A stretch of DNA of 64,000 nucleotides, from NCBI GenBank assembly GCA_023511795.1, contig JAIMAU010000005.1:116652-180651 (forward strand), written 5' to 3'. Position 1 is the first letter of the stretch, and every line of letters starts with the position of its first letter. Positions 25,798 through 33,172 of the stretch are shown piece by piece. Origin of the DNA: Armatimonadota bacterium. GTDB taxonomy: Bacteria; Armatimonadota; UBA5829; DTJY01. The notes under the pieces are model-generated. The model saw only the letters and a program-made list of their open reading frames with translations, was not told where the DNA came from and made no database searches. The position numbers were made by a program, and so were the translations under genes.

Positions 25798-26547
25798 CTA
25801 AGAGCCCAAAGCACGCTTTTGTCGCACTTTTTCATAAACTAGGATTCCAAAAGAAACACTAACGTTCAATGAAGACACTATTCCAACCATAGGGATATTT
25901 ACAACATGATCGCAACGTCTCATAAATTCTTCGGACAACCCCTTACCTTCGCTTCCAAGGCATAATGTAACTGCCCCTCTCATATTAACCTCGAAGTATG
26001 GAATTTCCCCTGATGCATCGGCCCCAATAATTGAAATCCCATGAGTTTTGAGCATTTTTATAGCAGAGTATGTGCTCATTCTTATAACTGGAGTAAAGAA
26101 GTTTGCTGCCATAGAAATTCTAGTAACTTCCGGAGAAAAAACATATTCTGTTCCCCTAGATAACACAATCGCATGGACACCAGCAGCATTTGCAGTTCGT
26201 ATAATGGCACCAAGATTTTGCCTATGCTGAATCTCCGGTATTAAAACAAGGAATGGGTCTACTTTCTTCCTATCACATTCTTCTATGACGTCAATTAGCC
26301 TTGTGGGAAGCTGTGGAGCATTTGCAGAAGCAATTATGCCCATGTGCTCACTTGTAAATGACATCTCATCAAGAACACGCCGAGGTTTCTTTATTACTCG
26401 AACTCCTTGTTGTTCGGCAAGTTCAAATATGCGCCCCAGCCTCTTATCAATACGGGCATTTTCATCTACCAGTATTTCCCTAACAAGGCCTCCTTGCTTT
26501 AAAAGTTCAAGTACAGCATTCCGTCCCTCGACTTGGACCTTTGTCAT
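25798..26547 (-). CDS. rlmB: 23S rRNA (guanosine-2'-O-)-methyltransferase RlmB / TrmH family
   Basis: From ATG 26547 the protein has 249 residues: an N-terminal L30e-like substrate-binding domain (VEGRNAVLELL near residue 5) and a SPOUT methyltransferase domain with NLGAIIRTANAAGVHAIVL near 113, LCLGSEGKGLSEEF near 196 and IPMVGIVSSLNVSVSFGILVYE near 217, the knot motifs of the TrmH/RlmB group. It methylates a ribose in 23S rRNA using SAM. A TTG 30 bases upstream would add ten residues not typical of the family. It is transcribed alone, divergent from the M14 peptidase gene. Confidence 0.92.
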   Translation of the reverse strand: MTKVQVEGRNAVLELLKQGGLVREILVDENARIDKRLGRIFELAEQQGVRVIKKPRRVLDEMSFTSEHMGIIASANAPQLPTRLIDVIEECDRKKVDPFLVLIPEIQHRQNLGAIIRTANAAGVHAIVLSRGTEYVFSPEVTRISMAANFFTPVIRMSTYSAIKMLKTHGISIIGADASGEIPYFEVNMRGAVTLCLGSEGKGLSEEFMRRCDHVVNIPMVGIVSSLNVSVSFGILVYEKVRQKRALGS

Positions 26548-26746
26548 CTCAATAACACCAACCTTAAAAATAAGCAAAATTGAAGTTTTTCAAGTACGTT
26601 CGAGCACATTATAGTACATCCATCGTCAAGCCTGCGACCACTGATTGCTTTTGAACCAATTTCAAAGCGATAGTGGCGTTCTTAATTGACTAGCATTCCT
26701 GCTCTTGATGCGCATTGCTTACATTTTATTAAAACTTTACAAAATC

Positions 26747-26776
26747 TTGCTGACCGCAAAGCCTTGGTGGTATAAT
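26747..26776 (+). promoter_or_regulatory. Putative sigma-70-type promoter of the M14 carboxypeptidase gene
   Basis: TTGCTG (26747-26752), an 18-base spacer and a perfect TATAAT (26771-26776). Transcription would start about 35-40 bases before the ATG at 26821. Confidence 0.65.
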
Positions 26777-26820
26777 GCACACTAAATTAGAGCTCTGCCA
26801 AACAATCTCAGCAGTATAGT

Positions 26821-27492
26821 ATGGGGAAAAGTAGTAAAGAAATCGCAAATTCCATCTATTGCACCGATTCACTAATTTACACCTCAGTCGAAGGTCGCCC
26901 AATAGAAGTACTTATTTTCGGCGCTGGTCCAAATACCATTCTGCTAATGGCAGGGGTCCATGGTGACGAGAAGTCCGGCGTCCGATTGGTCAGACAAATA
27001 ATCAGAAAAATCAAGAAACGTGACCTATATTCTCTGACCAATCGCATCGTCGTAATGCCGCTAGTTAATCCTGACGGCTATAAAGCAGGGACTCGCAGAA
27101 ATGCAAGAGGAATAGACATCAACCGCAACTTTCCTACTAGGGACTTTAGCGGCGGAGAAGGTGCCCCTGGAGGAACAAAACCTGCGTCTGAACCCGAAAC
27201 CAAAGCAATAATTGACGTTGTATCCCGCTTCAAGCCAAGCATTATTATTACGCTTCATAGTTCACTTAATTGCATTAATTATAATGGCGACTCGGCAATT
27301 GAAATCGCTAATCAGATGTCGGAAATCTGTGGGCTTGAAGTTAAGGATGACATTGGTTACCCATGCCCAGGGTCCATGGGAACTTACTATGGTTGGGAAC
27401 GAGAACTGCCTGTCATTACCCTCGAACTTCCACCCGACAGCTCAGACTTGAAGCCAATCGAGCAAGCAATATTTAATGTGCTCAAACTGTAG
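26821..27492 (+). CDS. M14-family zinc carboxypeptidase / murein peptide amidase (MpaA-like)
   Basis: The 223-residue protein has a complete M14 active site. Zinc ligands lie in AGVHGDEKSG (His and Glu near residue 46) and TLHSS (His near 143). Substrate contacts are in NPDGYKAGTRRNARGIDINRNFP near 80-102, and the catalytic Glu is in ITLELPPDS near 200. The short length and lack of a signal peptide point to a cytoplasmic enzyme such as MpaA, which trims cell-wall peptides during recycling; other M14 substrates are possible. A strong promoter lies upstream. The ATG at 26821 has only a weak ribosome site. It is followed by the GlcD-like gene, which has its own promoter. Confidence 0.82.
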   Translation: MGKSSKEIANSIYCTDSLIYTSVEGRPIEVLIFGAGPNTILLMAGVHGDEKSGVRLVRQIIRKIKKRDLYSLTNRIVVMPLVNPDGYKAGTRRNARGIDINRNFPTRDFSGGEGAPGGTKPASEPETKAIIDVVSRFKPSIIITLHSSLNCINYNGDSAIEIANQMSEICGLEVKDDIGYPCPGSMGTYYGWERELPVITLELPPDSSDLKPIEQAIFNVLKL

Positions 27493-27539
27493 GAGACATA
27501 AATTATTGCTATCTTTTGAAACGAGAATATAACGATTGG

Positions 27540-27568
27540 TTGACCATGCTTCTGCACATAGCTACAAT
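27540..27568 (+). promoter_or_regulatory. Putative sigma-70-type promoter of the GlcD-like gene
   Basis: TTGACC (27540-27545), 17 bases, TACAAT (27563-27568), each matching consensus at 5/6. It lies about 60 bases before the TTG start at 27628. Confidence 0.65.
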
Positions 27569-27627
27569 AAATCTGCAAAAAATAAAATTGTTTTCCATGT
27601 ACAATACTTCCAAACAGGAGTGTTAAG

Positions 27628-29121
27628 TTGAGTATTCTCCAATGGGATAAACAATATGAAGATTTCCTCCACGACGAATCCAGACTTGCAGGAACCGCTA
27701 ATTCTATCTCGTTCCCCAAAACCGAAGCCGAGGTCGTTGAAATTGTTCGTGCAATTTCCTCGCAGGGAGGGTTCATCACAATACAAGGTGCTCGTACGGG
27801 CATAGTTGCAGGAGCTGTGCCTCAAGGCGGCCACATCTTAAATCTAAGCCGCATGAATGAAATCGGCTCAGTCAAACGCACTAAAGATGGCGGAACTCTA
27901 GCCGTTCAGCCTGGCGCAATCCTCGAGGAAATCCGAAAGGTAGTTGAAAAAGAAAGCCTTTTCTTCCCACCTGACCCCACCGAGACAACATGTTCAATTG
28001 GTGGGATGGTTTCATGCAATGCATCCGGAGCCCTCTCTTTTCATTATGGACCAACCCGTAAATGGGTCGAGGCAATTCGAATTGTCATGAGTAACGGCGA
28101 CATAATTTGCCTGCGAAGAGGAGAATGCAAAGCCCAGGGCCGCTCGTTTTCACTAACAAAAGAGAGCGGTCGAGTAATCAAAGGACAACTACCCACATAC
28201 TCTCTGCCTAATGTGAAGTCAGCAGCAGGCTACTATGTTAATGAAAATATGGATATGCTTGACCTCTTTATTGGAATGGAAGGCACTTTGGGTGTAATCA
28301 CTGAGATTGAACTGAGATTGATTCCCAAACCCAAAGCTATTAATGGCCTCACAATATTTTTGCCGAATGAGGAGTCTGCCATAAAGCTAGTCAACGTACT
28401 TAGGAATAGCCCAATACGTCCGGTAGCCATCGAGTTTTTTGATGCTAATTCGCTAAATCTATTGAGAGGTATAAAATCCGAATCATCTGCTTTTGAGAAA
28501 ATACCTGCTCTCAAACCACACTATCACTCAGCGATATATCTCGAATTTCATGCAGACAATCAAGATATAATTGACGAAGCTGTAATGCAGGCGATGGATG
28601 CAATCATTGAACTTGGCGGAACCGATGAGGACACTTGGTATGCGACAAACGAACGTGAACTAGATCACCTTAAGGCATTTCGTCACGCCACGCCTGAGGC
28701 GGTGAATCTCCTTATAGATAAACGAAAGAAAGAATACCCAGAGCTGACCAAGCTTGGCACTGACATGTCAGTTCCTGATGAACGCCTTGAAGAAGCAATA
28801 GCGATGTATCGAGCTGGAGTTTTAGAGCATGAGCTTGAATCAGTAATGTTCGGGCACATCGGCAATAACCATATTCACGTGAACATTCTTCCGCATAATA
28901 AGGAAGATTACGAAAGAGGCAGAATACTTTATCTCTCCTGGGCACAGCAAGTGGTCAAATGGGGTGGTTCAGTCTCCGCTGAACATGGGATTGGCAAACT
29001 TAAGGTGCCTTTTCTTGAGCTTATGTATGGAGCCAAAGGAATTGCTGAAATGCGTAGCCTTAAAGCTGTTTTCGACCCTAATTGCCTGTTCAATCCTGGA
29101 AACTTATTTAAATGGGCTTGA
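27628..29121 (+). CDS. FAD-binding 2-hydroxyacid dehydrogenase (GlcD / D-lactate dehydrogenase family)
   Basis: The 497-residue protein has an N-terminal PCMH-type FAD domain (IQGARTGIVAGAVPQGG near residue 53, PDPTETTCSIGGMVSCNASG near 116, GMEGTLGVITEIEL near 215) and the C-terminal FAD-oxidase domain ending FGHIGNNHIHVNILP, SAEHGIGKLK and FDPNCLFNPGN. It oxidises a 2-hydroxyacid such as glycolate or D-lactate; which one cannot be told. No Fe-S partner (GlcF) is adjacent. The start is TTG, supported by CAGGAG about 9 bases upstream and by a good promoter. Confidence 0.9.
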   Translation: MSILQWDKQYEDFLHDESRLAGTANSISFPKTEAEVVEIVRAISSQGGFITIQGARTGIVAGAVPQGGHILNLSRMNEIGSVKRTKDGGTLAVQPGAILEEIRKVVEKESLFFPPDPTETTCSIGGMVSCNASGALSFHYGPTRKWVEAIRIVMSNGDIICLRRGECKAQGRSFSLTKESGRVIKGQLPTYSLPNVKSAAGYYVNENMDMLDLFIGMEGTLGVITEIELRLIPKPKAINGLTIFLPNEESAIKLVNVLRNSPIRPVAIEFFDANSLNLLRGIKSESSAFEKIPALKPHYHSAIYLEFHADNQDIIDEAVMQAMDAIIELGGTDEDTWYATNERELDHLKAFRHATPEAVNLLIDKRKKEYPELTKLGTDMSVPDERLEEAIAMYRAGVLEHELESVMFGHIGNNHIHVNILPHNKEDYERGRILYLSWAQQVVKWGGSVSAEHGIGKLKVPFLELMYGAKGIAEMRSLKAVFDPNCLFNPGNLFKWA

Positions 29122-29262
29122 GCTTTCATCGCCAAATTCACGTTCAAGTTTTTATTGTACTTTTATTTGCACACAGGTTGAACAAATCAACAATCTCTTT
29201 CGTCTATTTGGAATGCAGCGAAGAACGCGATTATGCAAGTTCCAGAAAGAAGGGAGAAAGGA

Positions 29263-29991
29263 ATGCCTAGAAAAAGAATACTGATATCACTCATAACCTT
29301 CATAAGCGTTTTTATTTTGCTGATACTTGCGTTCGCAGCATCGGCGGAAAACACACCTAAAAAAAATGATAATAAAGCAATAAAAATAGATCGGGTCTGC
29401 GGATTCGAAAAGCTTGCTCAGCGTTTAAATCTAACTGAGGCTCAAAAAACTGCCCTTAAATCCATCCAGGAAGATCGTCGCTCCAAAATAAAGGCAATCC
29501 TTAGCGACAAAAATCTCTCAAAAGAGCAAAAAAGGGGAAAAATTCGCCAAGTCTTGGAAGAGAGCCGTGCCCGGATTAAAAGTCTGCTTACACCAGAACA
29601 AGAGCAAAGATTAAACGCCAATCTTCTTCTTTTGGACGCAAGATCAAAGCAATTGATGAGGCGAGCTTTCAACCCCATAAAATCAGACGCTTTGAAGAAA
29701 AAAGCTTTGCTTTTCCGCAACAAGGCTCGCCGTGCAACAACCAGACTAGCAGATGCTTTGAAATTAACAGAAAATCAAAAAGAACAGATTAGAGCGATAA
29801 TGCAAAAAAATCGCGAGCAAATAAAAGCAATAATGCAAGACCAGAATCTCTCTGCAGAACAAAAGAAAGCTAAAATTCGCTCTATACGGGAAGATTCAAA
29901 GGCTGAGATAAAAAAGATTCTCACTCCTGAGCAACAAGAAAAGGTGGCAAGGTTAAAGCAAAACGCAAAAAAACCAAGCCCTAAAGCATAG
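29263..29991 (+). CDS. Exported Spy/CpxP-like (LTxxQ) protein with internally duplicated domain
   Basis: From ATG 29263, after a GGGAGAAAGG ribosome site, the product has 242 residues: a signal peptide or membrane anchor (RILISLITFISVFILLILAF), then a highly charged helical protein. Two copies of the same block of about 70 residues are visible. The first starts LAQRLNLTEAQKTALKSI and ends LLTPEQEQRL; the second starts LADALKLTENQKEQIRAI and ends ILTPEQQEKV. Each contains NLSxEQKxxKIR. LTxxQ proteins of the Spy/CpxP type are periplasmic chaperones or stress sensors. Function here is inferred only from this likeness. The codon mix is Lys/Ala-rich. A terminator follows. Confidence 0.75.
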   Translation: MPRKRILISLITFISVFILLILAFAASAENTPKKNDNKAIKIDRVCGFEKLAQRLNLTEAQKTALKSIQEDRRSKIKAILSDKNLSKEQKRGKIRQVLEESRARIKSLLTPEQEQRLNANLLLLDARSKQLMRRAFNPIKSDALKKKALLFRNKARRATTRLADALKLTENQKEQIRAIMQKNREQIKAIMQDQNLSAEQKKAKIRSIREDSKAEIKKILTPEQQEKVARLKQNAKKPSPKA

Positions 29992-30030
29992 GCTTTCCAA
30001 GAGGTCGAAAGCATAGTATTCGTTATCAAC

Positions 30031-30090
30031 AAAGCAGGCTAAAGCAAGCAGAAGGCTGAATTAACAATGCTTTAGCCTGCTTTTATTTTC
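30031..30090 (+). terminator. Rho-independent terminator between convergent genes
   Basis: A 16-base perfect inverted repeat (30031-30046 with 30068-30083, AAAGCAGGCTAAAGCA) is followed on the plus strand by TTTTATTTT. It ends the Spy-like gene and, lying between convergent genes, may also stop the polymerase transcript. Confidence 0.85.
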
Positions 30091-30123
30091 AATGACCTAA
30101 CAATTTGGCGCGAGGCATATTAG

Positions 30124-32280
30124 CTAAAATAGGTCCAACACTCCCTGCCCAGCCGCTTCTGCTTTTTTTATCCGGCTTCTTATACTAGGCTTAGGAAACA
30201 ACAAATCGAAATCATCCCCGAACGCCTCACGAAGGCGACAAGCAAATTTGTAAAGTTTTTCAAGAAGGCGTTGGCGGTCCTCATCCCCTTGATACTCTTC
30301 AATAAGGCCAAGTGTGCCATCGTTCCTTTCATATACTGTTACAAAATCGCCAATTTGAATTCCTTGCGCAACAGCCGCCATTCGTTTCCTCTGCGCACTA
30401 TTGAAAGTCTTCTCAGTCACGCGTTCTCGTCGTGCAAATTGCTCTACTGAAAGCAAGCCATTTTCTATTCTATGAATTAATTCTTTATAGATAAGGCTCA
30501 CCGCACGCTTGTTATCGTTCAAAAGGAGATCCACGGCTTTAGAAATAAACTCCCGTCCGAACAATTCGTCAGCCCTAGAACGAACTGACGCTCCTCGAAA
30601 GATTTTCTTTCCTTCATAGTCCACCAGGATGTAATTTTTCACCTTAAGAGATAACATTGCCGCATAGCGCCCATCGTGTATGAGATTAATACCTGGTGGA
30701 AGTTTGCGCCCTATTTCTTCAACAAGCTCCTTCTCCATATCTTCGTTGGTAATTGATGAAGGCACCTGAAAATAAACGCCATCAGTGTCTATTTCAATGA
30801 CACTTCCGCCGGCTTTCTCAATTAACTCAGCTATTTGTTTTACAATCGCCTGGCCGGAAGTGGTGATTTTTTCTGCAGCATCATAGTCGTTGAAATTGAA
30901 AGGTGCCCCTAGATAGCCATAAAACGAATTTATCAGTACCTTGAATGAAGCTTGCAAACCATCCCAATATGCTCTCTCACTTTCTGAGGATGATTTTGCC
31001 TTCGACTTTGCTTCAATGCGACGTTTGGTAAGCTCTGCAAGCGCCGGAAGGAATACGTCAAGCACATCGGACGCTGGTTTGATTCCTTGACTCAGCATTA
31101 TGCTAGGATAAAGACTCTCGACGTCACATTTAACAACATTGCGAATAAGCCCTGCCCTCCGAAGCTCGGTATACCCACCGGGAATATCCTTAGGCGGCTT
31201 GGGTTTAGGAATTGCGCACCCACAGCGGAGGTACTCCCTAATTAAAATCGAGTTTATCTTCTCCCCTGTACCAGTAGTAGCAACTGCTTGGTAAGTATCT
31301 GGAGTCATTTGTGTTAGGTAAAATTCAGGCGGACAAACAAGTGCCGCTAATCTTTGAGTTTCCCGAACGTCATGACGTGCGTAAAGCTTTACTGTTTCTG
31401 GGTCGGTGGTCCATAAATCAGCAATACCATCGCCAGGAAGATAGACCCTATTTGGCTCAGAAAGACCCAATGTGATGGCACAATCTTTCAGACCATGGCG
31501 CTCGAGGATACCTCGCGAGATGTCATACCGCTGCACGGAGAACATTGTATCTATAATGTGGCGCCCCTTGATAAATGCCGGGATAAAAGGACGAGTATGT
31601 CCACCAATGCTACAATTTCTCTCGGGGCCAAATGTCAATTCTGTCCCATCTCTGCCAATTGCAAGTGATATTCCATACCTCCTACACCTCGCCGATATAA
31701 ATGGGAGATCAAAACCAAAAATATTGTGACCCTCTATTACATCTGGATCGATTTCGCAAATCAGCTGAACAAGTTCCCTCAAGATTTCGGGTTCTTCGCC
31801 CTCTATGATTTCCTCAAAACCACGGTTGTCGGATACAGCGACAATGAGAATCCTGCTCGATTCAGGCTCAGAAGAAAGGCCAGCAGTCTCTATATCCACC
31901 TGCATTCGATGGACATCGTTGAAAGTCATGCCCTTGAACAGCGTTTTGCCGCTTAAAATTAGGAACTGTTTCTCTGCTGAAGGATATGCAAGATGGTCCA
32001 CACCCTGCATGCGAAGCAAGTTACGTGCATTATTGAACTGCTGCCAGCTTGGAAATTTTACAAGGAATTTGTATCCTTCTCCAGATAATTCTTCAAATTC
32101 ACCCTCATTGGGAATATCCTCTTTGTTGCATACAATAAGCCATGGTGAAAATGGTTCGGTATACTTTTCGACAACGCCATGCCGCCGAATATATAGCTCA
32201 ACTTCTGTTTTGCCTGCTTCGACTGCAACAATACCTTCTGTAGAATCAGAGCCAAACAAAATTGTTTGCGTATCTGCCAT
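30124..32280 (-). CDS. Family B DNA polymerase (DNA polymerase II-like)
   Basis: The 718-residue protein keeps both activities of family B enzymes. The 3'-5' exonuclease motifs are VDIETAG (about 128), GHNIFGFDLPF (about 190) and YARHDVRE (about 305). Polymerase motif A is CDVESLYPSIM (about 385), motif B KVLINSFYGYLG and motif C IDTDGVYF (about 497). The DTDG form is as in Thermococcus-type enzymes. It is shorter than E. coli Pol II and stands alone, with no clamp or repair gene beside it. A role in repair or damage-tolerant synthesis is likely. The start is ATG 32280, with a weak A-rich ribosome site. Confidence 0.93.
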   Translation of the reverse strand: MADTQTILFGSDSTEGIVAVEAGKTEVELYIRRHGVVEKYTEPFSPWLIVCNKEDIPNEGEFEELSGEGYKFLVKFPSWQQFNNARNLLRMQGVDHLAYPSAEKQFLILSGKTLFKGMTFNDVHRMQVDIETAGLSSEPESSRILIVAVSDNRGFEEIIEGEEPEILRELVQLICEIDPDVIEGHNIFGFDLPFISARCRRYGISLAIGRDGTELTFGPERNCSIGGHTRPFIPAFIKGRHIIDTMFSVQRYDISRGILERHGLKDCAITLGLSEPNRVYLPGDGIADLWTTDPETVKLYARHDVRETQRLAALVCPPEFYLTQMTPDTYQAVATTGTGEKINSILIREYLRCGCAIPKPKPPKDIPGGYTELRRAGLIRNVVKCDVESLYPSIMLSQGIKPASDVLDVFLPALAELTKRRIEAKSKAKSSSESERAYWDGLQASFKVLINSFYGYLGAPFNFNDYDAAEKITTSGQAIVKQIAELIEKAGGSVIEIDTDGVYFQVPSSITNEDMEKELVEEIGRKLPPGINLIHDGRYAAMLSLKVKNYILVDYEGKKIFRGASVRSRADELFGREFISKAVDLLLNDNKRAVSLIYKELIHRIENGLLSVEQFARRERVTEKTFNSAQRKRMAAVAQGIQIGDFVTVYERNDGTLGLIEEYQGDEDRQRLLEKLYKFACRLREAFGDDFDLLFPKPSIRSRIKKAEAAGQGVLDLF

Positions 32281-32651
32281 TTTTAAAACTTTCAGCGCTT
32301 TTCTTGAAATTTATAATTTTTTGTCAAGTGTGCCACGCAAGTCAATTTAAACACTTGCAAAGATGTTGTTCTAATCACATTTTAACACAACTTCAAAATA
32401 CTTAGTAACCAAGGAACTAAGGCTGGGACTTGTTTCAACCCATTTTTGAAAAATAAGATTAGCGTTAAATGGCTAAGTTCATTATTGATAATAAACCCAG
32501 CCAAAGCAAGTTTTCTACCAGGTATCTCGGGTGCTAAAGAATGCTCCAGCTCAAGAGCATTTCATTTGTGGAAGCGACAACTTAGAGCTAGAAGGAATTT
32601 TCAGTTTCATGTTGAATAACCATACAAGAAACGTTAGAAAGGAAGCTAACT
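32281..32651. other. 371-base divergent intergenic region, no gene seen
   Basis: AT-rich spacer between the leftward polymerase gene and the rightward membrane-protein gene. Read leftward it contains TTGACT (near 32344) and TTGACA (near 32326), but neither has a good -10 at the right distance. I see no RNA gene, repeat or hairpin of note. Confidence 0.4.
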
Positions 32652-33146
32652 GTGGAAACCACAGAAGCGCTTTCTCCAATCCTACGATATGGGCTAATAT
32701 TTCTTTTTCTTACATACTATATCGCCAGTTGGGTACTCTCTACTCTTATTGGTGAATGCGAAGTTCGCCGCCGCATACTACGTTGGGCATACATTCCACT
32801 AGTGATTGTTGGAATTATATGTGGTGCTTGTTTTTACTTTAAATGCGCCCAAGGACCGCTGGTGATAAAAGCCTTTCTCATCACCGTTGGCCTATGTATA
32901 GGTGGTGCAATTCTTTTTAGCATATGGCTACAGCATGGCGGCGGTAGGGAAATGCTTTATGTACCAATAGCTTTTGCAAGATTTGGAATCAATAATCGCC
33001 ATGAGGTAACTTATGCAGTTGCAGATTTGGCATCTGGGAAACCTGATTTTAGGCGTGATTTCATACTCTCACTACTACCCGCACTATTCGCTATAATGAC
33101 TATTATTCTTCTAATTTGGGAAACCTCGAGACCCTTGAGCAGTTAA
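32652..33146 (+). CDS. Hypothetical membrane protein with about four transmembrane helices
   Basis: This 164-residue protein is not a family I recognise. It shows about four hydrophobic helices: residues 13-32, 47-62, 72-92 and 141-157. A polar loop of about 45 residues lies between the third and fourth (HGGGREMLYVPIAFARFGINNRHE). The start is GTG 32652 with AAAGGAAG 7-10 bases upstream, better placed than any ATG. Its end lies within or just before the start of the helicase gene, so the two are probably co-transcribed. No function can be proposed beyond that link. Confidence 0.6.
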   Translation: METTEALSPILRYGLIFLFLTYYIASWVLSTLIGECEVRRRILRWAYIPLVIVGIICGACFYFKCAQGPLVIKAFLITVGLCIGGAILFSIWLQHGGGREMLYVPIAFARFGINNRHEVTYAVADLASGKPDFRRDFILSLLPALFAIMTIILLIWETSRPLSS

Positions 33147-33172
33147 GCAAGGGTAATGTTGATTTAAAAACT

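Noticed and set aside
26567..26577. TTG start ten codons upstream for rlmB
   Set aside because: The ATG at 26547 matches the family N-terminus; the extension adds unrelated residues and has no ribosome site.
32531..32755. Possible 74-codon gene before the small membrane protein
   Set aside because: It overlaps the better-supported GTG-started membrane protein and has no recognisable features.
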